Below, piece by piece: positions 25,679 through 34,646 of a stretch of DNA of 64,000 nucleotides (positions within the stretch are counted from its first letter, which is position 1; the number at the start of each line of letters is the position of its first letter). Source of the DNA: Bacillus_BD oryzisoli_A. Lineage in GTDB: Bacteria > Bacillota > Bacilli > Bacillales > Cytobacillaceae. The notes under the pieces were generated by a model. That model saw nothing but the letters and a program-made list of their open reading frames with translations, searched no databases and had not been told where the DNA came from. Made by a program: the position numbers and the translations under genes. The stretch is taken from the NCBI RefSeq assembly GCF_043641075.1, contig NZ_JBHZRC010000007.1:1-64000 (forward strand), given 5' to 3'.

Positions 25679-26618
25679 TGAACACACCTCCAAGCCATAA
25701 AATGATTAAAAATAAAAAGACTGTTTGTGATAAAATACGATTCATTAAGATAATATCCTTGCTTTCTAATCGAAAAAGCGGGTCACCCATTAATGCACGA
25801 TTTGAAATAATTCCTTTATATGTATTGATTCCACCCAGCTGGACACCTAAAATTGCTGCTGCTGCCGCTTCACACCAGCCGCTGTTTGGACTTGGGTGTT
25901 TTTTTGCATCGCGGAACAGGATGTGCCAGGCACTCTTCCGCTTTGTTTTAAGCGGACGGTTAGCTAGAAGCATAATGAAGCCTGTCAACCTGCTTGGAAT
26001 CCAGTTAGCTACGTCGTCCATTCTTGCGGAAGCCCAGCCAAAATCTTGGTATTTTTCATTTTTATAACCCACCATCGAATCACAGGTGTTAATGGCACGG
26101 TATAAGAGCGCCAATGGTGCACCACCGACCAGGGCCCAAAACATTGGAGCCGTTACCCCGTCGCTAGTATTCTCTGCAACTGTTTCTACCGTTCCGCGGA
26201 CAATTTCCGATTCTTGTAAATTCTCCGTATCTCGGCCGACAATATAGGAAAGCTTTAGTCGCGCTTCGTTTAGATTTTCTTTTTGCAGTGGATAATAGAC
26301 CTCGAGGGCAGCATCCTTCAGACTTTTTTGTGCAATCGTGGAAGCAATTAAAATCCCTTCAACTACAATCCCAGCCAATGGATGTAATGTATAGGCTGCG
26401 ATACTGATAAATAATGCAGAAACAAATACAACCAGCATAACAATAAGGAGCATACCTGCCCCCTTACATTTCCTTCCCCTTCCATGATTAAGCCGCTTAT
26501 CAAGAGTGGAAATCAGCCTGCCAAACCATTTAACAGGATGCGGCCATGAAGGAGGGTCTCCGACTATCCGATCAATGATAATAGCTAACGTGATCGATAA
26601 TGCATGTTCAACTATCAT
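25653..26618 (-). CDS. cbiB: Adenosylcobinamide-phosphate synthase CbiB
   Basis: A 321-residue membrane protein that attaches aminopropanol phosphate to adenosylcobyric acid. ATIIIDRIVGDPP-like N-terminus (here LAIIIDRIVGDPPSWPHPV), AENTSDGVTAPMFWALVGG, and YKNEKYQDFGWASAR are family motifs. The frame is open to 26687; I use the ATG at 26618, which overlaps the stop of the fusion gene upstream and has a weak AGAGAG site. Confidence 0.93.
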   Translation of the reverse strand: MIVEHALSITLAIIIDRIVGDPPSWPHPVKWFGRLISTLDKRLNHGRGRKCKGAGMLLIVMLVVFVSALFISIAAYTLHPLAGIVVEGILIASTIAQKSLKDAALEVYYPLQKENLNEARLKLSYIVGRDTENLQESEIVRGTVETVAENTSDGVTAPMFWALVGGAPLALLYRAINTCDSMVGYKNEKYQDFGWASARMDDVANWIPSRLTGFIMLLANRPLKTKRKSAWHILFRDAKKHPSPNSGWCEAAAAAILGVQLGGINTYKGIISNRALMGDPLFRLESKDIILMNRILSQTVFLFLIILWLGGVFIDMAVTWF

Positions 26619-28095
26619 AGATTCTCTCTCTTCTTTCTTTGCTCTTCCTAATCGCTTCCTCTGTACATTCGTAAACTCCCTTGCCAATCAGTTTGCCAAG
26701 CGGTGTAATGCTGCCTGCATACTCGAGGAGCTTTCCCTTTTGGGTCGCAGCAATTAATATGCTGTCTGTCGACGTTCCTGTAGCAATCGTTCCTGTACGT
26801 GCGTCTTTAATATTCCTATCATGTAAGACCTTAACCTTTGCTTCAGTTGCCGTCACAATCGAATGGATAAATGCCTCGTCGGTTAATTCTCCGTTAATAA
26901 ACAGCCAGGTATTAATGGTTCCAGGTGTTAAGCAATAGCTTTGCTCATTGCTTTTGGAAACATCTACTGCATTGCCAACTCCAGCCGTTACAACCACCAG
27001 TACGGAAAATTCATCTTCCTCATAGAGACGATACACCACATCCTCTGTATAAACAGCCGTCATCATCCCAACGGTATCAGATGGTTCAAGGCCATTCGCC
27101 TTTAAAAATTCACCCAATTCCTCCCGCGGATCGCTGCTATTGTAATTCTTATCCACGTGTCTGTTTACAAAGGTATGATGCCAGCCCATACCTGAACCTG
27201 TAACACCTGAGGACATGGTACGTAAAGACAATGGAGCCTTTAAGACGATATAATCATGATTTACTGCTATATTTTCTTTCGTAATCTTTACTTCATTTCG
27301 CGCCTGATAGTAGGATTCAGGCAGAAGAACCATTTGTGGGGCAGGAACCTTTGGATGAGAGTGTTTTCTTATTTGTGTCTTATAAACATTCTCAATTATT
27401 TCCTGTTTCAACACTTCATTTGGTATATCATAACGATTCACTTCGCCGTTTTCCATCAGCAGGAGACGGTCACAATACAACCCCGCCAAATTTAAATCAT
27501 GAAAAATAGAGACAACCGTTAATTCCTTTTCCCGCGTCCACTTTTTCAATAGGTCTAACAGTTCCTTCTGATAAGACAAATCCAAATGATTTGTCGGCTC
27601 ATCCAAAAGAAGGATTTCCGGCTCCTGTGCCAGTGCCTGCGCAAGGAAAACCCGCTGCCTCTCTCCGCCTGATAACAGCTGAATGGGCTGCTCTTGTAAG
27701 GAAGCAACACCCGTCCAATTCATGACCTCTTGAACAATGACCTCGTCTTCCTTACTCCATTCGTTAAAAAAGCCTCTTTGATGCGCATACCTTCCAAGCG
27801 AAACCGTCTCTTTAACTGTGTAAGAAAAGGCTTCAGATGTATGCTGTGAAAGTACGGCTATAACCTTTGCCAGCTGCTTCGTTGAGTAGTTTTTTAACGG
27901 CTGCCCTTTCAGATAAATATTTCCCTGTTTATAGGGTAAAATGCCGCTTATCATCTTGAGCATCGTGGTTTTTCCGCTGCCGTTTGGTCCTAGAATCCCA
28001 AACAGCTCACCTTTACGTACTTGAAACGAAACATTTTTAAGGACAGTGTCATGATCATAGCCGCCATATAGTTGTTCAATCTCTAGCATCCTCAT
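26608..28095 (-). CDS. btuD-cbiZ: BtuD-CbiZ fusion: corrinoid ABC ATPase plus adenosylcobinamide amidohydrolase
   Basis: A 495-residue two-domain protein. Residues 1-250 form an ABC ATPase with Walker A GPNGSGKT (36-43), signature LSGGE (141-145) and Walker B ILLLDEPTNHLD (161-172). Residues about 265-495 are a CbiZ domain: MSSGVTGSGMGWHHTF and GTINTWLFINGELTDEAF, then GTIATGTSTDSILIA. CbiZ removes the aminopropanol arm of adenosylcobinamide so that cobyric acid can be rebuilt by CbiB, which is the next gene. The ATG at 28095 overlaps the btuC stop (ATGA). The fusion ties uptake directly to remodelling. Confidence 0.93.
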   Translation of the reverse strand: MRMLEIEQLYGGYDHDTVLKNVSFQVRKGELFGILGPNGSGKTTMLKMISGILPYKQGNIYLKGQPLKNYSTKQLAKVIAVLSQHTSEAFSYTVKETVSLGRYAHQRGFFNEWSKEDEVIVQEVMNWTGVASLQEQPIQLLSGGERQRVFLAQALAQEPEILLLDEPTNHLDLSYQKELLDLLKKWTREKELTVVSIFHDLNLAGLYCDRLLLMENGEVNRYDIPNEVLKQEIIENVYKTQIRKHSHPKVPAPQMVLLPESYYQARNEVKITKENIAVNHDYIVLKAPLSLRTMSSGVTGSGMGWHHTFVNRHVDKNYNSSDPREELGEFLKANGLEPSDTVGMMTAVYTEDVVYRLYEEDEFSVLVVVTAGVGNAVDVSKSNEQSYCLTPGTINTWLFINGELTDEAFIHSIVTATEAKVKVLHDRNIKDARTGTIATGTSTDSILIAATQKGKLLEYAGSITPLGKLIGKGVYECTEEAIRKSKERRERIYDS

Positions 28096-29150
28096 CGTTT
28101 CCTTTCCTTTCTCTTACTGCCAACCAATATAATCGCAAACACCGGAGCACCTATTAAAGAAGTAATCACCCCAATTGGAAGTTCTGTTGGTGTGATAATC
28201 GTTCTTGCCACAAGATCAGCTAAAATGAGGAAGCTGCTGCCTGTTAGAATCGAAAGTGGCAATAAATGCTTATGATCAGGTCCCCAAAGCAGTCTGGTTA
28301 AATGAGGGATAACCAATCCAACAAAGCCAATTGTCCCAGAGACAGCAACTGCTGCACCTGTCAAAATGGAGCCTGCAGTTAAGACAAGCAGCTTCCGTCT
28401 TTGCACATTAACTCCTAAATGCTGTGCACGTTCCTCTCCAAATGACATCGCATTCAATTCATTTGCATTGACTAAAACAAGCAAGGACCCAATGATAAAA
28501 AACGGAAGGATGATTTGGATATAATCCCAGCCTCTCATCGACACACTGCCTAACAGCCAGCCGATGATTTGGCGAAGCTCTTCGCCGGTTAAGGCAATCA
28601 TGAGGGAAATAAACGCACTTAGAAAAGAACTAAAAATAACTCCTGTCAAAATAATTGTTTCTACCTTCATCGAGCGGTCAATTTTTTGTGAAAAGAAAAG
28701 GACGATAATCATCGTTAAAAATGAACAAATAATACTTAAAAAGGGTAATGTAAACTCACCAAGAAATGGAATGGAAAGATTTAAAAAGATGGTCAGAACG
28801 GCACCGACCGAAGCACCGGAGGAAACCCCCAGTGTATATGGATCGGCAAGCGGATTGCGTAATAATCCTTGAAAGGCGGCTCCTGCAATGGCTAAAGATG
28901 CTCCAACTAAACCTGCAAGAATCACTCTTGGTAATCTGATATTAAGAACAATATTCGAATACATGGGATCAACCTGCTCCATTGAAAATCCGAACAGACC
29001 TGAACCAATCATTCTCACGATATCGAAAATAGGTACAGAAACTGTACCTATTGAAATAGCAAATAGCATCGCCGTAATTAATAAAACGACTGACAGCAAA
29101 TAAGCAACTATTTTATTATTTGAAAACGTCTGGGTATACCGCTTTTGCAA
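28092..29150 (-). CDS. btuC: Cobalamin/corrinoid ABC transporter permease BtuC
   Basis: A 352-residue FecCD-family permease with about ten membrane helices. RLPRVILAGLVGASLAIAGAAFQG, NPLADPYTLGVSSGASVGA and GTIGFVGLVIPHLTR are family motifs. It would form the BtuCD channel with the ATPase of the next gene. The apparent start is TTG at 29150, 35 bp inside btuF, with a close GAGGAAG; a start a little downstream cannot be excluded. Confidence 0.92.
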   Translation of the reverse strand: MQKRYTQTFSNNKIVAYLLSVVLLITAMLFAISIGTVSVPIFDIVRMIGSGLFGFSMEQVDPMYSNIVLNIRLPRVILAGLVGASLAIAGAAFQGLLRNPLADPYTLGVSSGASVGAVLTIFLNLSIPFLGEFTLPFLSIICSFLTMIIVLFFSQKIDRSMKVETIILTGVIFSSFLSAFISLMIALTGEELRQIIGWLLGSVSMRGWDYIQIILPFFIIGSLLVLVNANELNAMSFGEERAQHLGVNVQRRKLLVLTAGSILTGAAVAVSGTIGFVGLVIPHLTRLLWGPDHKHLLPLSILTGSSFLILADLVARTIITPTELPIGVITSLIGAPVFAIILVGSKRKERKR

Positions 29151-30111
29151 CTTCCTCTACTCCTTTAACAAGGCGAGGCCCTGAACGTGTTACTTCATCG
29201 GAGTTAACATCGACTACCTGTTTCGTTTTGATAGCGTTAATATCCTGCCATCCTTCTCGACTTAATACCTGTTCAGCAGCATCCTCTACATAGAATCCAT
29301 ACGTTGTAATAATGACATCCGGATTGCTGGCAATGATTGCTTCTTGGTCAACCTTTGGCCATTCTTCTTCTGTGACTACATTTTCAGCGTTAATGATTGT
29401 AAGCATTTCATCCATAAATGTATTTTTTCCTGCTGAAAAGATATCAGGAGCAGGTGCAATTTCAAAATAAACTTTTTTCTTATCTTCCTCTTTAATTGTT
29501 GCTGCTTTTTCCTTTATTGCTTCAATTCTTGTTTTCATATCGGCTACAATTTCGTCAGCCTTTTCTGAAGTTCCTGTTGCCTGCCCAATCATATTGATAG
29601 CATCATATACAGCATCAAAGCTTGTTGCATCATTAACTACAAGTACTGTAATACCTGCATCACGTAGCTGCTGTAATCCTTCAACAGAGCTTCCCATCGA
29701 TGAGCCGCCATGTGCCAAAACAAGATCCGGCTTTAATGAAATGATTTTCTCAACATTAAAATTCATATCACCGATTTTCTCTTTTTGTAACGCTTCTTCT
29801 GGATAGTTGTCATAATCATTCACTCCGACAATCTCATCGCCCAAACCTAATGCAAAGGATATTTCTGTATTACTCGGAATCAGTGAAACAATTCTTTCTG
29901 GCTTTGCTTCAATCTTCACTTCATTGTCTGCGGCGTCTTTTATCGTTACTGGAAAGACATTCGCTTTCTTTTCTTCACCAGATTTTGTCTGCTGCTCTGT
30001 CTTTTGATCCTGTTCGTTTTTCGTTGTTTCTTTCTCGTCTGCTCCCGCGCAGCCTGCTACAACGGCTATGCATAGAAGCATTGCAAGTAATAATCCGTAA
30101 ATCTTCTTCAA
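29116..30111 (-). CDS. btuF: Corrinoid-binding lipoprotein BtuF
   Basis: A 331-residue substrate-binding protein. The N-terminal signal peptide ends in lipobox VAGC with lipidated C21. A charged linker (KETTKNEQDQKTEQQTK) is followed by a type III two-lobe binding fold (ERIVSLIPSNTEISFALGLG, EEALQKEKIGDMNFNVEKI). It would present cobalamin or cobinamide to BtuC. It is the first gene of the salvage operon, behind a riboswitch and terminator. Confidence 0.93.
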   Translation of the reverse strand: MKKIYGLLLAMLLCIAVVAGCAGADEKETTKNEQDQKTEQQTKSGEEKKANVFPVTIKDAADNEVKIEAKPERIVSLIPSNTEISFALGLGDEIVGVNDYDNYPEEALQKEKIGDMNFNVEKIISLKPDLVLAHGGSSMGSSVEGLQQLRDAGITVLVVNDATSFDAVYDAINMIGQATGTSEKADEIVADMKTRIEAIKEKAATIKEEDKKKVYFEIAPAPDIFSAGKNTFMDEMLTIINAENVVTEEEWPKVDQEAIIASNPDVIITTYGFYVEDAAEQVLSREGWQDINAIKTKQVVDVNSDEVTRSGPRLVKGVEEVAKAVYPDVFK

Positions 30112-30176
30112 TTTTTAGTCCTCCCTTTATTGTCAATCCTGTAGTCTTACATATACATTGAATTAGATCCAACACA

Positions 30177-30209
30177 ACAAAAAAGCATCTCCAAAGCCGA
30201 GGAGATGCT
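30177..30209 (-). terminator. Riboswitch-linked terminator before btuF
   Basis: On the minus strand, AGCATCTCC pairs with GGAGATGCT and is followed by TTTTTTG. It lies between the riboswitch and btuF, where it would stop transcription when adenosylcobalamin is bound. An upstream GAGGA stretch could pair with TCCTC of its 5' arm as an antiterminator. Confidence 0.85.
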
Positions 30210-30283
30210 GGATTGACTATATAAAAGGTAAGGATAGCCATTTTCCATACACCCCCTATCCTCGTAGGTTTTTTTGGTGTTTT

Positions 30284-30445
30284 AGAAAAGGCAGGTCTCC
30301 TGGCTTATGATCATCGCTTCCTGCTCCTTCCCGTACAACGTACAGTGGATATGTGCAGGTCACTCCCAATTACAGTGGCGGGACCGCGTTGGATTGTACA
30401 CCAACTTCCCATTTAAGTCTTGTTTTTAAAAAGACACCTTTTTCT
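30284..30445 (-). ncRNA. Adenosylcobalamin riboswitch, btuF operon
   Basis: The minus strand reads GGGAAGT...GCGGTCCCGCCACTGTAA...AAGCCAGGAGACCTGCC, the conserved core of the cobalamin riboswitch. P1 arms AGAAAAAGG and CCTTTTCT close it. A CCTACGAGGATAGG hairpin follows at 30256-30270 and recurs after the cbiM riboswitch. The remainder of 30112-30544 is leader sequence with no gene. Confidence 0.93.
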
Positions 30446-30544
30446 ATAATATGTAATTTACACTATTTAAAGTATATCATCAGAAAGAAAACAATGGTAG
30501 TATAATTTTTTCCATTGATTAGCAGTGCTTCCAGAATCACTCTA

Positions 30545-31315
30545 TTAGCTTGAACGCATTTTCCATTCACGTGTTTTTTTATCAAAAATAAGCTTTGCAT
30601 CACATGGTCTTTTACTATTTTTTTCGTATTCTTCGTACATATCATCCATGTTTGAGAAGTCACCAATCACCCACATCGGCATCTCAATGCGAAATCGATT
30701 TTGCATAACATCCTTAATCGACAAAACCAAGCCTTCACTCATAAACTTTTTTATTGATAATAAAAGATGCTCGTCAACAGAAGGATAGTTTTTCTTCTTT
30801 TTCAATCCTAATAAATTTTTCTCTGGCTTTATCGTTTCAAGCTTCGTTGGTATTAATTGACTGAGGAGAAAGTAAAAATGATTTAAATCCCGGTAATAGG
30901 TTTTATTAAACCAGCCATCATCATGTGCTAAATAGGCATAGGAATTACCTAAATAACTATAAAATGGCGGCCTTAACGGTTCTTTCACATGACCTAAATA
31001 GAGCAGCTCCGCCAGAACCTGGCCGGGAATCTCATCTAATCCTTCCATTTCTTCAAAGTCAATCCAGCAAAAATCCCCATAACCGTATACGTCCTCATCA
31101 ATTAGCTTCATCAGTCTTTTCTTTGGAACGTAATCAAGCATTGTATGCATATTAAAATCTCCATCATCAAACCGATGCTTAAGAAGGAGTAAATGATTAA
31201 TAGACTCGTGTAAAGACAGCAGGAACTCGCGAAATTCAATTCCATACGAAAGTACATACTGATTTTTTTCATTTAAATGGATGTAAATAACATCCCTTAT
31301 ATCATTCCTCTTCAA
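30545..31315 (-). CDS. Hypothetical protein
   Basis: A 256-residue protein I do not recognise. It has no signal peptide or membrane helix, is rich in Asp, Glu, Tyr and Lys, and has an aromatic patch (GWFNKTYYRDLNHFYFLL). No catalytic motif stands out. The start is TTG at 31315 with a GGGGG site nine bases before. It lies upstream of the salvage operon's riboswitch on the same strand, separated by the riboswitch promoter, so no functional link is implied. The C-terminus (FDKKTREWKMRSS) is basic. Confidence 0.75.
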   Translation of the reverse strand: MKRNDIRDVIYIHLNEKNQYVLSYGIEFREFLLSLHESINHLLLLKHRFDDGDFNMHTMLDYVPKKRLMKLIDEDVYGYGDFCWIDFEEMEGLDEIPGQVLAELLYLGHVKEPLRPPFYSYLGNSYAYLAHDDGWFNKTYYRDLNHFYFLLSQLIPTKLETIKPEKNLLGLKKKKNYPSVDEHLLLSIKKFMSEGLVLSIKDVMQNRFRIEMPMWVIGDFSNMDDMYEEYEKNSKRPCDAKLIFDKKTREWKMRSS

Positions 31316-31799
31316 CGATGAAACCCCCGAACACGTATTAAAATATCCTCACTGTCAGACCCTAATAAATGCCAATATCTAGTTACTACTATCATAGCAG
31401 ATAATAAGGACATTATCTTTAATAAAAGCTCGTTTATTTTGTGTTAATCATTTTTGGCGTGTGTCGTAAGTTTGACTCACCCTTATGAACTATACTTTTT
31501 TATACAGTATTGAGCAATGAAGAAAATGTATGTTCTAAAAATGGACAAGACTACTAATGGTACTCCACTATTTTTATCAGATGTCCGTTTCACGATACAC
31601 CATAAAAACAGTAGATTTCCTGCAAAGACCTATTCGCCCTTTACCTTAGACATGCATATCATATAGTATTATCCCTTAAGGAATTAACCATTTTGCACAA
31701 TGTTTTCGAAAGTTTCATTTCAAATCATAGAATTTTTTCATTATAATAATCATGCATGACTAAATAAAGAACTTTTCCGGTGGAAGGAGAGTGAGACAT
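31316..31799. other. Intergenic region between a hypothetical gene and mgtE
   Basis: About 480 bp between two divergent genes. I looked for the M-box magnesium riboswitch that controls mgtE in other bacilli and found neither its conserved blocks nor a terminator hairpin. Promoters for both genes must lie here, but none is strong enough to call. Confidence 0.5.
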
Positions 31800-33158
31800 T
31801 TGATTCAAAATATGACTGAAGACCAAATCACACTTTATATTATTAAAGCCTTAAAAGAAAATAAACAAAAAGAGTTGGATGCTATTCTAGATGAATTGCA
31901 GCCCTATGATATAGCTCAAATCTATGCCGACCTACCGGAAAAGCATCGAACCCGTTTTTTGGTACATTTAAAAATCGACCTTCTAGCCGATTTAATCCAG
32001 GAATTAGATAGTGATGAACAATTTAAAGTTCTGAATAAGCTGGGGATTGAGAGAAAAAGCCAGGTTCTCGATGAAATGGATAATGATGACTTAGCATCAC
32101 TCTTAGATGATTTATCCCCTGAGAAAATGGCCTCTTTGCTTGCTGGTATGAAAATAGAGGAATCTAAGATTGTTCAGAATATCATGAATTATCCTCCTGA
32201 AACAGCCGGCCGTTTAATGACAAACCGATTTGTTTGGATTCGTGATTATTATACGGTAAGGGATGCAGTCGATAAATTAAAGTCCTTTGCGGATTTTGCC
32301 GAAACCATTAATTATTTGTATGTAGTGGATAACCTTCGTAAGCTCGTTGGCGTTGTATCCTACCGGGACTTACTGATTGCTGATGCCAATGAAAGAATTA
32401 GCAACATTATGTATGCACGTGTTATCTCCGTGTCCGATACAATGGACCAGGAGGAAGTTGCCCGCATCATTGAACGCTATGACTTTCTTGCTATTCCTGT
32501 TGTAAACGAAGAAAATGTCTTAATGGGGATTGTCACCGTAGACGATATCATCGACGTTTTCATCAGAGAAGCGAATGAAGACATCGAAAAGCTTTCTGCC
32601 TCAGGTAAAGCGATTGACTTTGATACAAAGGCTATTATTGCAGCCTATCGCCGGCTTCCATGGCTTATCTTACTTTTGTTTATTGGTCTTATTTCAGGAA
32701 GCATCATCAGTGGATATGAAAATACCCTACATCAGGTTGTAGCACTGACCTACTTTATGCCTATGATTTCAGGTATGACCGGTAATACTGGGACACAGTC
32801 ACTTGCTGTCGTTGTTCGCGGTCTTGCTGTCAATGATCTTGATAAGAAATCAATACTCAATTTAATCATGCGGGAATGCGGCGTCGGCATGATTATTGGC
32901 GTAACCTGCGGCATATTAATTTCCATTATCGCCTATGTCTGGCTTGGCAATCCAATGCTTGGCGTCGTTGTGGGCGCATCTCTCCTGTTAACCTTAATTA
33001 TTGGCACACTAGCTGGGACGATTATCCCTATTTTTCTATATCGGATAAAAATTGACCCTGCAGTTGCATCCGGACCACTAATCACTACGTTAAATGATAT
33101 CTTTTCATTAATTATTTACTTTGGAATCGCAACAGCATTCATGAGCTATTTATTGTAA
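31800..33158 (+). CDS. mgtE: Magnesium transporter MgtE
   Basis: A 452-residue MgtE channel. An N-terminal superhelical domain (about 1-130) is followed by two CBS domains (about 135-260; MTNRFVWIRDYYTVRDAV, ISVSDTMDQEEVARIIERYDF), a plug helix, and five membrane helices with the pore motif SGMTGNTGTQSLAVVVRGL. I use the TTG at 31800, 9 bases after AAGGAGA; the GTG at 31791 touches the site. The resulting start, MIQNMT, matches B. subtilis MgtE (MVQNMT). Confidence 0.95.
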   Translation: MIQNMTEDQITLYIIKALKENKQKELDAILDELQPYDIAQIYADLPEKHRTRFLVHLKIDLLADLIQELDSDEQFKVLNKLGIERKSQVLDEMDNDDLASLLDDLSPEKMASLLAGMKIEESKIVQNIMNYPPETAGRLMTNRFVWIRDYYTVRDAVDKLKSFADFAETINYLYVVDNLRKLVGVVSYRDLLIADANERISNIMYARVISVSDTMDQEEVARIIERYDFLAIPVVNEENVLMGIVTVDDIIDVFIREANEDIEKLSASGKAIDFDTKAIIAAYRRLPWLILLLFIGLISGSIISGYENTLHQVVALTYFMPMISGMTGNTGTQSLAVVVRGLAVNDLDKKSILNLIMRECGVGMIIGVTCGILISIIAYVWLGNPMLGVVVGASLLLTLIIGTLAGTIIPIFLYRIKIDPAVASGPLITTLNDIFSLIIYFGIATAFMSYLL

Positions 33159-33160
33159 AA

Positions 33161-33230
33161 AACGAAAAGCGGAAGGCCCCCGCCTATCGGCGACAAGCAT
33201 AAGACGAGCCGATATCGCCTGGAGCTAGAC
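33161..33230. repeat. Short dispersed repeat after mgtE
   Basis: Seventy bases start AACGAAAAGCGGAAGGCCCC and end CGCCTGGAGCTAGAC. The reverse complement shares both ends with the element at 386-537 (GTCTAGCTCCAG... CTTCCGCTTT), so it is a shorter member of the same family in opposite orientation. Confidence 0.55.
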
Positions 33231-33238
33231 AAACTAAA

Positions 33239-33299
33239 GGTGTCAGGCACCAGAAAAGGACAAATGATTCGCATTTGTCTTTTTCTGGTGCCTGACACC
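33239..33299. terminator. GGTGTCAGGCACC hairpin between mgtE and cobO
   Basis: GGTGTCAGGCACCAGAAAA pairs with TTTTCTGGTGCCTGACACC, a near-perfect long hairpin between two convergent genes. It can end both transcripts. It is nearly identical to the copy at 49009. Confidence 0.7.
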
Positions 33300-33301
33300 G
33301 A

Positions 33302-33838
33302 TCAAAATTCCAAACCTTTTACTGCTGGAATCCCTCTTTCATAGTAATGTTTTGTGGCTTCAATGGTTGAGACAAGGTCAGCGAGCTCCATTAGTTCCTT
33401 TCCTGCCTGTCTGCCTGTTACGACAAGATGCATATGTGAGGGGCGATTTTGAATAGCCTCTATCACTTCCTGCATCGGTAGGACATCGTCAATTGGAAAC
33501 TTGGCAATGGATAGGGCATTGTTCAATTCATCCAATACAAGTAAATCGATATCCTTATCATTCAAAGCCCCTTTCGCTATTTCCCATGCCTGCTTGAGTG
33601 CAGCACGGTGTTCCTCAGGGGTTTTGGTCCAAGTAAACCCTACACCCAGCTGCTCCATCTCTACACCTAATTTTTTCAAAGCTAACGCTTCCCCATATGT
33701 TCGTTCTTTGGATTTAATAAATTGTAAGTACCTTACATTTAAACCTCTACCGACAGCTCTGAGCGTAACACCAAGAGACGCAGTTGTCTTTCCTTTTCCC
33801 TCACCAGTATAGATGAGAAATAAACCTTTACGATCCAC
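33302..33838 (-). CDS. cobO: Cob(I)yrinic acid a,c-diamide adenosyltransferase (CobO/BtuR)
   Basis: A 178-residue P-loop adenosyltransferase with Walker A YTGEGKGKTTAS (10-21) and LLVLDELNNAL. It adds the upper adenosyl ligand to cobyrinate diamide. GTG start with AGGTGGAG upstream. It is the last gene of the ring operon and has a different fold from the PduO-type enzyme at 20155. Confidence 0.94.
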   Translation of the reverse strand: MDRKGLFLIYTGEGKGKTTASLGVTLRAVGRGLNVRYLQFIKSKERTYGEALALKKLGVEMEQLGVGFTWTKTPEEHRAALKQAWEIAKGALNDKDIDLLVLDELNNALSIAKFPIDDVLPMQEVIEAIQNRPSHMHLVVTGRQAGKELMELADLVSTIEATKHYYERGIPAVKGLEF

Positions 33839-33855
33839 TTACTCCACCTCTCCTA

Positions 33856-34632
33856 TTATCCAGTTACACGTTCGACCTCTATCATTTTTTCATACCACTT
33901 TATCTTCTCACGCAGTTGAACCACTTCACCTACCAAGACCATAGCAGGGTTTTGAATTTGCTCTGCCTTCACCTTATCTTGAATGTTTTCAAGATCCCCG
34001 GTGATTGTTCTTTGCTTTTCCGTTGTGCCCCATTCAATAATGGCGACCGGCGTTTTTACATATCGTCCGTGGGTGATTAATTGCTTACAAATATAGTCTA
34101 GATTGCTTACACCCATGTAAAAAGCAATTGTATCAATTCCTTGGGCAAGTGCCGGCCAATTCAAATAATCCTTTCCCCTAAGATCGCTGCCATGCCCAGT
34201 TACAATTGCAAAGCTGGAGGCATACTCACGATGTGTCACAGGTATACCTGCATAAGCAGGCGCTGCAATACCTGCTGTAACGCCGGGAACAATTTCATAT
34301 TCAATCCCATGTTCACGAAGAATCTCTGCTTCCTCCCCAACGCGGCCGAACACACAAGGATCCCCGCCTTTTAAACGGGTTACCATTTTCCCATCCAATG
34401 ACTTGTCCACTAAAAGGGTATGGATTTCTTCTTGAATCAATTGGTGCTTCCCCGGTGATTTTCCGCAATAGATCAACTCTGCTTCAGGCTTTGCATATTC
34501 TAACAGCTTCGGATTCACAAGCCTGTCATAGGCGATCACATCCGCCTTTTGTATGCATTCAAGTCCATATACTGTTAACAGCTTTGGGTCACCCGGTCCT
34601 GCTCCGACTAAATAGACTTTTCCTGGTTTCAT
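33856..34632 (-). CDS. cobA: Uroporphyrinogen-III C-methyltransferase (SUMT)
   Basis: A 258-residue SAM-dependent methylase that makes precorrin-2 from uroporphyrinogen III. VGAGPGDPKLLTVYG, the KGGDPCVFGRVGEEAE loop and EIVPGVTAGIAAPAYAGIPVTHR are classic SUMT motifs. AAAAGGGG precedes the ATG at 34632, six bases apart; a TTG at 34638 is also in frame. It feeds both cobalamin and sirohaem. No precorrin-2 dehydrogenase is in the window. Confidence 0.95.
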   Translation of the reverse strand: MKPGKVYLVGAGPGDPKLLTVYGLECIQKADVIAYDRLVNPKLLEYAKPEAELIYCGKSPGKHQLIQEEIHTLLVDKSLDGKMVTRLKGGDPCVFGRVGEEAEILREHGIEYEIVPGVTAGIAAPAYAGIPVTHREYASSFAIVTGHGSDLRGKDYLNWPALAQGIDTIAFYMGVSNLDYICKQLITHGRYVKTPVAIIEWGTTEKQRTITGDLENIQDKVKAEQIQNPAMVLVGEVVQLREKIKWYEKMIEVERVTG

Positions 34633-34646
34633 TCGCAATTCCCCTT

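Noticed and set aside
18273..30445. A horizontally acquired island for the cobalamin genes
   Set aside because: Codon use and ribosome binding sites look like the neighbouring housekeeping genes, and no integrase, att-like repeat or tRNA junction borders the cluster.
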